Assembly (NCBI GenBank): GCA_947683625.1
Contig: CANTUR010000529.1
Coordinates: 1,364,001 to 1,428,000 of the forward strand
Direction of reading: 5' to 3'
DNA length: 64,000 bases
DNA from: Mallotus nudiflorus
Lineage: Eukaryota > Streptophyta > Magnoliopsida > Malpighiales > Euphorbiaceae
Below, one piece after another: positions 35,698 to 49,391 of the stretch (its first letter is position 1; the number at the start of each line of letters is the position of its first letter). Under the pieces are notes generated by a model. The model saw only the letters and a program-made list of their open reading frames with translations. It searched no databases and had not been told where the DNA came from. A program made the translations under genes and the position numbers.

Positions 35698-38600
35698 TAT
35701 AATATCCCGTGTTTTTAAATATTTTTATACTACATTGGGATATGCAGTGTTAATAATTTTTAAATATGATATTGGTACTTTATGAGCTTTTATTTAATTA
35801 AAATTTAATTTTTAATTGTTTATTATTATTTAAGTACTTTACGTAAAATTTTCCCGGGACTTGCATTTTCGGGGAAATTTTCACGTAAATAATTTACTAC
35901 TTATTATATTAAATATATTTACGGACTTGCATGAACTCATACATATTTTAAAATACTAAACACCATATATGTGTGTAATTATTTATTTAATTAGGGTTTT
36001 ATTAATATTACCTTAATATTTTATTATTTATTTATTAGTTTTATTGTTATTTAATTAATTTCATTTATTATTAAATTTTTTTTTTAAAATATTAAATATT
36101 AAGTGTGTCGTGTGTGATTTTCCCAAATATTTTATTAAAATTATTTTTCTTTTTCTTTTACTTTTTCTTTCCTTTTCTTTTTCTTTTCTTTTCTTCTTCT
36201 ACCTTCTTTCTTCCCGAACCCGTCCCTTCTCCCCCTCCCGCTGCAAATCCTGACCACCTACTGTCAGTGTGCCACCAGCAGCTCTGCCCTCTCCAGCCAG
36301 CTGCTCCGCCGCCCCTAGCCTCCTTCCCCGGTGCCGGCTAGCTTCCTTTCCTCCATTTTTGGTCGAAAGTTGCATTTCTTCACACCTCGCTATTATGGCC
36401 ACCATTTTCAACACCGCTAGTCTCTTTCTTCTCCTTGAGCTCCGGTGAGTGTGATTCTAGCTTTGGTTTGAGCTGAAATGGTCTTGATTTGCTTAGGTTT
36501 CGAATTTTCAAATTCGGCCATTTTAGGGTTTTTGATTTATTTGAACTTCTAAATTGTTTGATTCATGAAAAGTACCTTAACAAATGTTGTTCCTCTTAGA
36601 TTAATCTACATGTATGAATTTTTGTATAATTTTTGGAGATTATTTTGATTTTTGGGTATTTTTGAATATTTTAATATTATTTCCTAATTTTCGGAAATTA
36701 ATTAATTAAATTATGAAATTGTATTTTATGATAAATATAGGTGTTGAAATGAATTATATAAATTTATTTGGAATTTTTATGAATTTCTATGTATTTATTT
36801 TGAATTTTTTAAGTTTATGTAATTTTGGGAAAATAGGGTTAATTGTGTTTTTAATTGAAATTAATTGGTAAATTGAGTTTAATTATTGATATTATTGATA
36901 AATATGTTGAGAAAATTAATTTTGGATAATTATATAATTTTTGGTGAATTTTTGAAGTAATTTTAGTATATTTATATATATAGGGGTATTTTGGTAATTT
37001 TACATGAAATTGGCTAAAAATGTAATTTAATTGATTTTAATAGTTATTTAACGTATAAAAATGATTTCCACAAATTATTTAGTATTTTCAACTAATTAAA
37101 ACTATTTTTCGTGAATTATTTTCAATTATATATATAATATAAGGTTTTACTAATAAAATGAGTTTTTATCGGTTTTTACTGTGTTTAAAGGTTAACTATG
37201 TAATTTCTATGTATAAAATGTATTTCTATGTTATAAGGGTATTTTTGGTATTTCTGAAATTGTTCTGTGTTTGTGGACCCCGGTCGGTAGACTGTAGTTT
37301 GGAGTCCGACCGAGGGGTTGTGGATGAGTTGTTATGCCTGTTTTTTGAAGTGTATTTCTTTGCAGGGCTGGCTCTACTCTTTGAGTAGAGAGATGTCCAT
37401 TTTACAGGGGAGATTCTATCGAATTTTTGGTAGAATTCTCGTAAAACGTGATGTCCGATCGATCCCTAATCTCGATTCTCTGTTTAATATTCTAGATTGA
37501 GTTCTAGGATTTTCTGTTAGGTTTATTCTGATTTTTGTCGTTATTGTTTGTTTAATTGCGCCGAGACCGAGGCCTAGTGGACCAGGCCCGTCGGATCCAT
37601 CTCGTGGAGCGCACTAAGTGTGAGTTACTATTTTACATATATGTGCTTTAGGATGCATGATTTTAGAAATATATGTTTCATTTTGATTTAATACGCATAA
37701 ATAATTTGGTTAGTACCTAAGTTTATTTTTAGTTTACTTTTGGTATATATTAAATTATATGCATGTTTTATTAATAAATTATGTTTAAAATGTTTTTAAA
37801 TATATTTCTAGCTTAATTTGTAATTTAATTGGATTTATTTGACGTATATATACTCAAAATATACCTGGTTTACTTTTGGTATATTTCCAGTAAATATATG
37901 GTTTATATTGTTATTTTATTTAAATTCATGCATCATTTATTTGTGAATGAATGTTTTATATTTATTAATGAAGGATATCAATAGAACGTGCTACCTAGTG
38001 GGCAGCACTAGGACCGAGTACGTACCGGTACGCCTATAGCATTTAGGCTATATTACTAACCATTTGTGGATATTGATTGGATATGATTATTTGATGTGTG
38101 AGATATGATTTGGGAGTGTGATTGTTGGAGCTCGGTTGACCAAGTGTCTCGGGGCCAATCACACTGACAGTCAGACTGCTGGAGCTCGATCGACTTAGTG
38201 TCTCAGGGCCAGTCTACTGTCTAAATGGAATAAGTGAATATTTTGGAATAAGTGAGCCTGTAGACTGTTGTCTAACACTGTTTTTGAGGTTGCGATATTA
38301 TAGGGTTCTATTTGATCCTTCATAAACTGTGAATTTCAGTAAAAATATATAAAATGATTTTATTGCATCTGTGTGTATTTGTCTCTATATATACATATTA
38401 GATATATACTGTTGATTGTATGCATTGTCATTTAGTGTGCATGTATATATATTATAGTAATTCACTCAGTGAGGTCTGACTCCCCTCCGTTGACTATTTT
38501 TTAGGAGAGTCATCATCTTCAGACCTCAGTAACAGGCCTACACTCCGGATTTCTTCCGCCCCGGCTTCTTTGTGTAAACTGCTTCTCTGAGTTTTGGGTT

Positions 38601-38888
38601 TATTTTATCTAGACACTACAGTAGTCATTAAATATTTAAAGAGATGTTGTATTATATTTGAACTGGATTTGTATTAAAAGAGTTTATATATATGTAATGA
38701 TGAGGATTTGATTTAAATCCAGTTGGTGCATATGTTATTGTGATATTTATGATTTTTATTTCCACTGCATTATATATTATTACTATTATTGCATGTTTTA
38801 TTTTATTTTTAGGCTTGCTACGGGTTCCGAATTCGAAAGAATTCCCGTTCCCTAGCGCCGGTCATGCCCCCTGTTTTGGATCGTTACA
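35698..38888 (+). repeat. Element L, 5' LTR (3191 bp)
   Basis: It starts TATAATATCCCG, where the usual TGTA has changed to TATA, and ends GATCGTTACA, where TGACA has changed to TTACA. It matches the 3' LTR of L (43862-47044) throughout, with visible substitutions (about five in the first 145 bp) and a few small indels, so L is older than A. The first-block donor-like GTGAGTG near 36446 and acceptor-like CTTTGCAG near 37366 are kept. It is followed by a damaged primer site. Confidence 0.95.
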
Positions 38889-38892
38889 AAGT

Positions 38893-38905
38893 TAGTATCA
38901 AAGCG
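38893..38905 (+). promoter_or_regulatory. Element L primer-binding site, mutated
   Basis: TAGTATCAAAGCG corresponds to TGGTATCAGAGCG with two G-to-A changes. There is one copy only, unlike element A. The changes fit decay by cytosine deamination on the other strand. Confidence 0.85.
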
Positions 38906-39085
38906 GAGTTCTGTGTCAAGGCTTAGTTTTGTGAGTCGTGGCCCTAGTTTTAAAGTTGTGTTTTCTGTTGAACTACTGTAGTGAATTAGGTTTGAGTATG
39001 TCTTGATAAGTATTCCTTGCTTTAGTTTTCTGCGTTATTCCTCCGTTGTCTGTTTTGTCTGAATTGTTTCGTTTGTCTTTTCAGA

Positions 39086-42000
39086 ATGAGGAGGTGAGCG
39101 TATATCGCTCCATCGGTCATTGAGGCCGAGGATGATGAGTCCTTTTAGGATGAGGTTTTACCTCCTAAGCAGCTAGTTAGACGTAGAGGTCGTGGCAGAG
39201 GTAGACCTCGAGGAGCGGCAAGTCACCAGGCAAAGAGAGTTACAGGACGAGGAGCCTATTGAGCCTGAGTTTGATGTTCCTGTTCCTCCAGTTGTTCCGC
39301 CTGTTTAGCCTGCCTATCAGTAGGGTATGTCTGACCCTGAGGCAGCTTTTTTCTATGCCCGAGTTGGCAGGATTGCTTTCGATGGTACTTTCGATCCGTT
39401 AGACTTTCTGCACGTGATTGAGATGAGGACTCGGACTGCTCATATCGAGTACCAGCGGATCATGATCATTGAGTTGTCTGTCGAGGGACCAGCCTTAGAT
39501 TGGTTTATTCAGATGATCCAGCCTTACATGATGACAATGACCTGGGCTCAGTTCCAAGAATGGTTTATGAGGAGATTTTGTCCAGAGCCTCTCCATATGA
39601 GCTATCATCTTCGACTGACTAGTATTTCTTGTGGAGATCGATCTGTAGAGGAGTACACCTGAGAGTCTCTTCGTCTGGGTAGATATGCAGAGGATCTGAT
39701 GCGAGACCAGTACTTCACTGTCACTACCTACGTTACTGGTTTGGGTTCAGCTTTTACTGGTATGCCTACTGTAGGCCTTACTCTGGAGTTTATGATTGAG
39801 TTGGCCAAGGAGATTGAGTTGAGGCTAGTTAGGCAGGGAGCGATGCCTGATTATTACCAATTGGGAGTTCAGTCGAGTGGATTGCAGGCTACTCCATATT
39901 TGAGTTTTCATGTTGGTTCGAGTAGTCAGCAGCGAGGTCTGACTCAGTAGAGTCAAAGACAGTAGCAGCGAGTGCATCAAAGTAGTAGACATGGCCGTGG
40001 AGGTCAGTGTAGACCATTCAGATTCGGGTCAGGTGCTTCGAGCAGCAGCAGTGGTCATCGTTCTGGATCAGCAGCCAGTGTTTGTCAGACCTGCGGTAGA
40101 GTCCATCAGGGACCATGTTACCTGACACCACTGACATGCTTCAGATGCGGGCAGATAGGGCATTTTGCCAGATCGTGTCCTTTCTCGGGGTATGAGCAAC
40201 CATAGATTTCACGATTCCCACAGCAGTCGATTGCTAGTGTTGAACCCGTGCCATTTCAGTTACGACCAGCTCAGCGTCAGAGTTCCACTCAGCTTGTTCC
40301 ACAGCAAAGTCATGGTAGAGGTACTAGAGGAGGTGCCAGAGGTGTTGGCCAGGCTTCTACCAGTCAGCAGGGAGGTCGAGGACAGGCCAGAGTTTTTCAT
40401 CTCACTCAATAGGATGCTTAGGCATCTAATGCAGTCGTGGCAGGTATTGTTTCTATTTGTTACCTGGATGCATGGGTTTTGTTTGATCCGGGTGCGACGC
40501 ATTCGTTTGTTTCTCTCGTTTTTGCTTCTAAATCTTATTGGCAAGCTTCGAGGATGGCTTTTCCTTTGTCTGTTACCACTCCTCTGAGCGATTCTTTGGA
40601 CACTGATATTGTTCTTTCTGGTTGTCCAGTTCTCATGGGAGATAGAGAATTACCCGCTGATTTAATCTTGTTGGATGTGATGGAGTTTGATGTTATTTTG
40701 GGAATGGACTGGTTATCTCAACAATATGCCGTAGTAGATTGCAGGAATAAAGAGGTGACTTTCAAAATTCCTGATGAAGAAGATTTTAAGTTTGTTGGTG
40801 ATAGAAGTTCAGCACCTCAGAATCTTATTTCTACTATTACGGCTAGGAAGTTATTGAAGAAAGGTTGTCAGGGATACTTCAGTGGAGAAGTTGTCACTCA
40901 CAGATGTTCCTATTGCTTGTGAGTTTCCTGATGTTTTTCTCGAGGAGTTGTCAGGTTTACCACCTCATAGAGAGATTGAATTCTGTATAGATGTGGTTCC
41001 AGGTACTACTCCTATATCTATGCCACCCTACAGAATGGCTCCTACAGAGTTGAAAGAGTTGAAGGAGCAGTTGCAAGAGTTGTTGGATAAAGGTTTCATC
41101 AAACCTAGTGTTTCTCTTTGGGGTTCACCAGTCCTATTTGTGAAAAAGAAGGATGGTACCCTGAGACTGTGCATTGACTACAAAGAACTGAATAAGGTGA
41201 CAATGAAGAACAAGAATCCTCTCCCAAGGATAGATGACTTGTTTGATCAGCTACAGGGTGCACAATTCTTTTCTAAGGTTGACTTGAGGTCGGGTTATCA
41301 TCAGCTACGGATTAGTGAAGTCGATGCTCCTAAGACGGCATTCCGCACTAGATATGGCCATTATGAGTTTCTAGTGATGTCTTTTGGTTTGAATAATGCA
41401 CCAGCAGCTTTTATGGACCTGATGAACAAGGTATTCAGACCCTATGTGGATCAGTTTATGGTAGTCTTCATTGATGATATACTGGTTTATTCGAGGAGTA
41501 TGGAGGAGCATGTATATCACTTGAGGATTGTACTGCAGACGCTGAGAGATCATCAGCTTTATGCTAAATTCTCGAAGTGTGATTTCTGGATGGAGAATGT
41601 TTCTTTTCTTAGACATGTAGTGTCTAAAGAAGGTATTCAGGTTGATCCACGGAAGATTGAAGCAGTGTCTGAGTGGCCTAGACCAACTTCTGTTATAAAG
41701 ATTCAGAGTTTTCTGGGTTTAGCCAGGTATTATAGGCGGTTTGTGCAGGATTTTTCCAGAATTGCAGCCCCTATGACTCGCTTGACTCAGAAGAATTTTA
41801 GGTTCAAGTGGTCAAAGCTTGTGAGAATAGTTTCCAATTGTTGAAGGAGAAATTGACCACAGCGCCAGTATTAGCTTTGCCTAATAGTGTGGATAAGTTC
41901 ACAGTTTACTATGATGCCTCTAGAATTGGCCTTGGTTGTGTGTTGATGCAGAATGGTAGGGTGATAGCCTATGCTTCAAGGCAGTTGAAGAAGCATGAGC

Positions 42001-43814
42001 AGAACTATCCCACACATGACCTAGAAATGGCTGCAGTGATCTTTGCTTTGAAGATTTGGAGACATTATCTGTACGGGGTGACTTGTGAGATATTTACTGA
42101 TCATAAGAGCCTTAAGTACATTTTCCAACAGAGAGATTTGAATCTGAGGCAGAGAAGATGGTTAGAATTGTTAAAGGATTATGATTGTGAGATCTTATAT
42201 CATCCGGGTAAAGCTAATGTTGTAGCAGATGCCTTGAGTAGAAAGTTCTCAGGCAGTCTTGCTCACATCGGTGTTGAGAGGAGACCATTGATCCAGGAGT
42301 TGCATCTGTTGGTGAAACAAGGTCTGATGATGAAGATCAGTAGATCAGGTGGACTGTTAGCTTAGTTTAAGGTACAATCTGTACTGAGGGATAGGATTAA
42401 AGCAGCTCAGAGCCGAGATCCTATTCTAAAAGAGCTTGTAGAGAATGTCAGAGCAGGGAAGTTCACTGATTTCACACTTGATGATGATGGTATATTGTGG
42501 ATCAGTGGTAGATTGTGTGTTCCTGATGTGGATGATGTGAGAGAGGAGATTTTAGAGGAAGCACACTCTACAGCCTACAGCGTTCATCCGGGTGTCACTA
42601 AGATGTACCACAGTATCTGAGATTTATACTGGTGGGATGGATTGAAGAAGGATGTCACTGATTATGTTGCTAAGTGTCTGACATGTCAGCAAGTGAAAGT
42701 CGAACATCATAAGCCTTCTGGGAAGCTTCAGCCTCTTCCTATTCTCGAGTGGAAGTGGGAAAGGATAGCTATGGATTTTATGGTTGGTTTACCTCGTTCG
42801 AAGGATGGATACGATTCCATCTGGGTGATTGTAGATAGGTTGACAAAGTCTGCACATTTCTTGCCTGTGAAAGCCACTTATTCTGTAGCTAGATTGGCGA
42901 AGTTATATGTGAAGCATATTGTGTGCCTTCATGGAGTACCTGTGTCCATTGTATCAGATAGAGGTTAAGTGTTTACTTCTCGTTTTTGGCAAAAGTTACA
43001 AGAAGTGATGGGCACTAGGTTGGACTTCAGTACTGCTTTTCATCCTCAGATAGATGGTCAGTCTGAGAGGATGATCCAGACACTAGAAGATATGTTGAGG
43101 ATGTGTGTCCTGGATTTGGGAGGTAGCTGGGATGATCATTTGCCACTCATTGAGTTTGCATATAATAACAGCTACCATAGCAATATTGGTATGGCACCGT
43201 ATGAGGCGTTGTATAGAAGGAAGTGTCGATCCCCTTTGAGTTGGGATGAGATTGGTAAGAGAGCTTTAACTGGACCTGAGATGGTTCAGGATGCTGCAGA
43301 GAAAGTCGTCGTGATTAAGCGCAGATTAGAGACCGCAGCTAGCAGACAGAAGAGTTATAAGGATCCTAAGCGCAGAGATGTGGAGTTTCAGTTCGGAGAT
43401 TTCATTTTTCTGAAGGTATCTCCGATGAAGGGTGTGATGAGATTTGGTAGGAAGGGTAAGTTAGCACCGAGATATATCGGGCCGTTTGAGATTCTGGAGA
43501 GAGTTGGCACTGTTGCATATCGGTTGGATTTGCCTCCGAGTATGTCACAGGTGCATCCAGTATTTCATATCTCGATGCTGAGGAAGTATATCTCAGACCC
43601 TTCACACGTGTTGCAGCCCGACAGTGTAGAAGTGAGTGAAGATTTGACGTTTATGGAAGAACCTGTGGCGATCGTTGACTATCCAGTTCGACAGTTGCGA
43701 TCGAAGCAGATTTCGATGGTCAAGGTTCTGTGGCGTAGCGATAGAGTTGAGGAGCATACGTGAGAGACTGAAGCTGAGATGCGAGCTTCTTACCCATATC
43801 TCTTTCCTTCATGA
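39086..43814 (+). pseudogene. Element L gag-pol, RT core intact but many stops
   Basis: The frame starts at ATG 39086, after TCTTTTCAG, but the fourth codon is already TGA (39095). Later breaks include TGA at about 39660, TAG codons around 39950-40205 and 40409-40420, a frame break near 40870 within the protease-RT spacer, one in RNase H near 41815, and stops near 42363, 42617, 42966 and 43761. Readable segments are: gag domain 39327-39662, CCHC knuckle about 40137-40180, protease DPGATHS about 40487, a full RT 40930-41820 with catalytic Asp-Asp at 41473-41478, RNase H 41808-42240, and integrase 42560-43600 with the chromodomain-like tail to TGA 43812. L is the only copy here with the RT core and shows what A and M have lost. 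Confidence 0.94.
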
Positions 43815-43848
43815 TCCTGTTTTCTGGAATTCGGGGACGAATTCTTGT

Positions 43849-43861
43849 AAGGGGGGAAGAC
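43849..43861 (+). promoter_or_regulatory. Element L polypurine tract
   Basis: AAGGGGGGAAGAC stands directly before the 3' LTR start at 43862 and matches the tract in A exactly. Confidence 0.9.
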
Positions 43862-46800
43862 TGTAATATCCCGTGTTTTTAAATATTTTTATACTGCATC
43901 GGGATATGCAGTGTTAATAATTTTTAAATATGATATTGATACTTTATGAGCTTTTATTTAATTAAAATTGAATGTTTAATTGTTTATTATTATTTAAGTA
44001 CTTTACGTAAAATTTTTCCGGGACTTGCATTTTCGAGGAAATTTTCACGTAAATAATTTACTACTAATTATATTAAATATATTTACGGACTTGCATGAAC
44101 TCATACATATTTTAAAATATTAAACACCGTATATGTGTGTAATTATTTATTTAATTAGGGTTTTATTAATATTACCTTAATATTTTATTATTTATTTATT
44201 AGTTTTATTGTTATTTAATTAATTTCATTTATTATTACATTTTTTTTAAATATTAAATATTAAGTGTGTGGTGTGTGATTTTCCTAAATATTTTATTAAA
44301 ATTATTTTTCTTTTTCTTTTTCTTTCTCTTTTTCTTTTTCTTTCTTCTTTTTCTTTTCTTTTCTTCTTCTTCCTTCTTTCTTCCCGAACCCGTCCCTTCT
44401 CCCCCTCCCGCTGCAAATCCTGACCACCTATCATCGGTGTGCCACCAGCAGCTCCGCCCTCCCCAGCCAGCTGCTCCGCCGCCCCTAGCCTCCTTCCCTG
44501 GCGCCGGCTAGCTTCCTTTCCTCCATTTTTGGTCGAAAGTTGCATTTCTTCACACCTTGCGATTCCGGCCACCATTTTCGACACCACCAGTCTCTTTCTT
44601 CTCCTTGAGCTCCGGTGAGTGTGATTCTAGCTTTGGTTTGAGCTGAACTAGTCTTGATTTACTTAGGTTTCGAATTTTCAAATTCGGCCATTTTAGGGTT
44701 TTTGATTTCTTTGAACTTCGAATTGTTTGATTCATGAAAAGTCCCTTAACAAATTTTGTTCCCCTTAGCTTAATCTACATGTACAAATTTTTGTATAATT
44801 TTTGGAGATTATTTTGATTTTTGGGCATTTTTGAATATTTTAATATTATTTTCTAATTTTCGGAAATTAATTAATTAAATTATGAAATTGTGTTTTATGA
44901 TAAATATAGGTGTTGAAATGAATTATAGAAATTTATTTGTAATTTTTATGAATTTCTATGTATTTATTTTGAATTATTTATGTTTATGTAATTTTGGGAA
45001 AATAGGGTTAATTGTGTTTTTAATTGAAATTAATTGGTAAATTGAGTTTAATTATTGATATTATTGATAAATATGTTGAGAAAATTAATTTTGGATAATT
45101 ATATAATTTTTGGTGAATTTTTGAAGTAATTTTAGTATATTTATATATAAGGGGTATTTTGGTAATTTTACATGAAATTGGCTAAAAATGTAATTTAATT
45201 GGTTTTAATAGTTATTTAAGGTATAAAAATGATTTCCACAAATTATTTAGTATTTTCAACTAATTAAAACTATTTTTCGTGAATTATTTTCAATTATATA
45301 TATAATATACGATTTTACTAATAAAATGAGTTTTTATCGATTTTTACTGTGTTTAAAGGTTAACTATGTAATTTCTATGTATAAAATGTATTTCTATGTT
45401 ATAAGGGTATTTTTGGTATTTTTAAAATTATTCTGTGTTTGTGGACCCCGGTCGGTAGAATGTAGTTTGTAGTCCGACCGAGGGGTTGTTGATGAGTTGT
45501 TGTGCCTGTTTTTCGAAGTGTATTTCTTTGCAAGGTCGGCTCTACTCTTTGAGTAGAGAGATGTCCGTTTTACAGGGGAGATTCTACCGAATTTTTGGTA
45601 GAATTCTCGTAAAACGTGATATCCAATCGATCCCTAATCTCGATTCTGTGTTTAATATTCTAGATTGAGTTCTAAGATTTTCTGTTAGGTTTATTCTGAT
45701 TTTTGTCGTTATTATTTGTTTAGTTGCACCGAGACCGAGGCCTAGTGGACCAGGCCTGTCGGATCCATCTCGTGGAGCGCACTAAGTGTGAGTTACTATT
45801 TTATATATATGTGCTTTAGGATGCATGATTTTAGAAATATATGTTTCATTTTGATTTAATATGCATAAATAATTTGGTTAGTACCTAAGTTTATTTTTAG
45901 TTTACTTTTGGTATATATTAAATTATATGCATGTTTTATTAATAAATTATGTTTAAAATGTTTTTAAATATATTTCTAGTTTAATTTGTAATTTAATTGG
46001 ATTTATTTGACGTATATATACTCAAAATATACCTGGTTTACTTTTGGTATATTTCCAGTATATATATGGTTTATATTGTTATTTTATTTAAATTCATGCA
46101 TCATTTATTTATGAATGAATGTTTTATATTTATTAATGAAGGATATCAATAGAACGTGCTACCTAGTGGGCAGCACTAGGACCGAGTACGTACCGGTACG
46201 CCTATAGCATTTAGGCTATATTACTAACCATTTGTGGATATTGATTGAATATGATTATTTGATGTGTGAGATATGATTTGGGAGTGTGATTGCTGGAGCT
46301 CGATTGACCAAGTGTCTCGGGGCCAATCACACTGACAGTCAGACTACTGGAGCTCGGTCGACTTAGTGTCTCGGGGCCAGTCTACTGTCTAAATGGAATA
46401 AGTGAGCCTATATGGCTAGAGTGTTGTCTAACACTGTTTTCGAGGTTGCGATATTATAGGGTTCTATTTGATCCTTCATAAACTGTGAATTTTAGTAAAA
46501 ATATATAAAATGATTTTATTGCATCTGTGTGTATTTGTCTGTATATATACATATTAGATATATATTGTTGATTGTATGCATTGTCATTTAGTGTGCATGT
46601 ATATATATTATAGTAATTCACTCAGTGAGGTCTGACTCCCCTCCGTTGACTATTTTTTAGGAGAGTCATCATCTTCAGACCTCAGTAGCAGGCCTGTACG
46701 CCGGATTTCTTCCGCCTCGGCTTCTTTGTGTAAACTGCTTGTCTAAGTCTTGGGTTTATTTTATCTAGACACTGTAGTAGTCATTAAATATTTAAAGAGA

Positions 46801-47044
46801 TGTTGTATTATATTTGAACTAGATTTGTATTAAAAGAGTTTATATATATGTAATGATGAGGATTTGATTTAAATCCAGTTGGTGCATATGTTATTGTGAT
46901 ATTTATGATTTTTATTTCCGCTGCATTATATATTGTTACTATTATTGCATGTTTTATTTTATTTTTAGGCTTGCTACGGGTTCTGGATTCGAAAGAATTC
47001 CCGTTCCCTAGCGTCGGTCATGGCCCCTGTTTTGGGTCGTGACA
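43862..47044 (+). repeat. Element L, 3' LTR (3183 bp)
   Basis: It runs from TGTAATATCCCG to GGGTCGTGACA with intact ends, unlike the 5' copy. The pyrimidine tract is at 44305-44390, the first-block donor-like GTGAGTG near 44614, the second block near 45540-45790, and the tandem unit 46280-46385. Compared with the 5' LTR it has lost a short stretch between the two near-identical GGAATAAGTGA motifs seen at about 38225-38255. Both flanks of L are AT repeat, so the target duplication cannot be read with certainty. Confidence 0.95.
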
Positions 47045-47348
47045 TATATATATATATATATGCATGTATATGTATATATGTTGATATGCAAAATATAATC
47101 ATGCATGATAACATGCGATTTAATAAAACGAGCTAGCGTAAATAAATAAATAATTATTTAGGTTTTATTTTCCCAAAAATGTAAATCTCGAAAAAATTTT
47201 ACATAAATCTCTTAAAAGAATATACAATAATTAAAAAATGACTTTAATAAATAGCACACTCATTATATAATCATAAATATTTATAAAAATTATTAACACT
47301 GAATATCCCGATGCAGTTTAAAATTATTTAAAAACTCGGGATATTACA
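47045..47348 (-). mobile_element. Element M, 3' LTR, piece 3 of 3 (LTR start)
   Basis: The AT repeat from 47045 continues the broken repeat at 35697. The minus-strand LTR start TGTAATATCCCGAG lies at 47348, directly next to the polypurine tract of M. The same sequence occurs near the start of the 5' LTR of M (55900-56172). Confidence 0.92.
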
Positions 47349-47363
47349 GTCTTCCCCCCTTAC
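47349..47363 (-). promoter_or_regulatory. Element M polypurine tract
   Basis: On the minus strand this reads TAAGGGGGGAAGAC, immediately before the 3' LTR start at 47348, as in A and L. Confidence 0.9.
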
Positions 47364-49391
47364 AAGAATTCATCCCCGAATTCCAGAAAAGAATAAATAC
47401 AAGATCAAGAAGGGAAGAGATACAGGTAAGAAGCTCGCATCTCAGCTTCAGTCTCCCACGTATGCTCCTCAACTTTGTTGCTACGCTATAGAACCTTGAC
47501 CATCAAAATTTGCTTTGACCGCAACTGTCAAACTTTATAATCAACGATCGCCACAGGTTCTTCCACAAATGTCAGATCTTCGTTCACTTCTACCTTGTCG
47601 AGCTGCAATAAGTGTGAAGAGTCTGAGACATACTTCCTCAGCATCGAGATATGAAATACTGGATGCACTTGAGTCATACTCGGGGGCAAAGCCAACCGAT
47701 ATGCAACAATGCTAACTCTCTCCAGAATCTCAAACGGTCCGATATATCTCGGTGCTAACTTACCCTTTCTGCCAAATCTTATAAAACCCTTCATAGGAGA
47801 CACCTTCAGAAAAAAAAAAGTCTCCAACCTGAAACTCTACATCTCTGCGCCTAGGATCCGCATAGCTCTTCTGCCTGCTAACTGTGGTCTCTAATCTGTG
47901 CTTAATCACGATAACTTTCTTTGTAACATCCTAAACCATCTCAAGTCCAATCAAAGCTCTCTCACCAATTTCATCCCAATGCAAAGGGGATCTACATTTC
48001 CTTCCATACAACGCCTCATATAGTGCTATGCCAATACTGCTATGGTAGTTGTTATTATATGCAAACTCTACGAGTGGAAAATGATCATCCCAGCTACCTC
48101 CCAAATCCAAAACACACATCCTCAACATATCTTCCAGTGTCTGGATCATCCTCTCAGACTGACCATCTGTCTGAGGATGAAAAGTAGTACTGAAGTCCAA
48201 CCTAGCACCCATCGCTTCCTGCAACTTCTGCCAAAAATGTGAGGTAAACATTAAACCCCTATCTGACACAATGGACACAAGTACTCCATGAAGGCACACA
48301 ATATGCTTCATATACAGCTTCGCCAATCTAGCTATAGAATAGCTGGCTTTCACAGAAAAGAAATGTGTGGACTTCATCAACTTATCTATAATCACCCAGA
48401 TGGAATTGTATCCATCCTTAGAACGAGGTAAACCAACCACAAAATCCATAGCTATCCTTTCCCACTTCCACTCGGGAATAGGAAGAGGGTGAAGCTTCCC
48501 AGAAGGCTTCTGTTGTTCAGCTTTCACTTGCTGACATGTCAAGCACTTAGCAACATAATCAGTGACATCCTTCCTCAGTCCGTCCCACCAGTATAAATCT
48601 CTGATACTATGGTACATCTTAGTGACACCCGAATGTACGCTATAGGCTATAGAATGTGCTTCCTCTAGGATCTCTTCTCTCAAATTATCCACATCAGGAA
48701 CACATAATCTACCACTGATCCATAATACACCATCATCATCGAGTGTAAAATCAGTGAACTTCCCTGATTGAACATTCTTTGCAAGCTCTTCTAGAATAGG
48801 ATCTCGACTCTAAGCTACCTTAATCCTATCTCTCAGTAAAGATCATACCTTAAACTAAGCTCGCAATCCACCTGACTTACTAAGCTTCATCATCAGACCT
48901 TGATCCACCAACAGATGTAACTCCTGGAGCAACGGTCTCCTCTCATCACTGATATGAGCAAGACTGCCTAAGGACTTCTTACTTAAGGCATCTGCTACTA
49001 CATTAGCCTTGCCCGGATGATATAAAATCTCACAGTCATAATCCTTCAACAGTTCCAACCATCTCCTCTGCCTCAGATTCAGATCTCTCTACTGGAAAAT
49101 GTACTTAAGGCTCTTGTGATCAATAAAAATCTCACAAGTCACCTCGTACAGATAGTGTCTCCAAATCTTGAGAGCAAAGATCACTGCAGCCATCTCAAGG
49201 TCATATGTAGGATAATTCTACTCATGTTTTTTCAACTGCCTCAAAGCATAGGCTATCACCCTACCATTCTGCATCAACACACAACTAAGGCCAATACTAG
49301 AGGCATCATAACAAACTATGAACTTGTCCACACCATTAGGCAAAGCTAGCACTAGAGCTATGGTCAACTTCTCTTTCAACAACTGAAAACT
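47364..49391 (-). pseudogene. Element M pol, RNase H - integrase - tail part (decayed)
   Basis: Minus-strand remnants are colinear with A. An RNase H part lies right of 48855 (with the GKANVVADALS segment at 48970-49010, and its upper half to 49391 in another frame). The integrase zinc region and core are at 47931-48692 (MDFVVGLPRS, SIVSDRG and QTDGQSER motifs all readable). The GPF segment and tail start are at 47528-47827. Stops and frame breaks separate these, including an A-rich run at 47811-47820 and a stop in the tail near 47528. The upstream end at 49391 is the border of the inserted LTR piece O. Confidence 0.92.
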
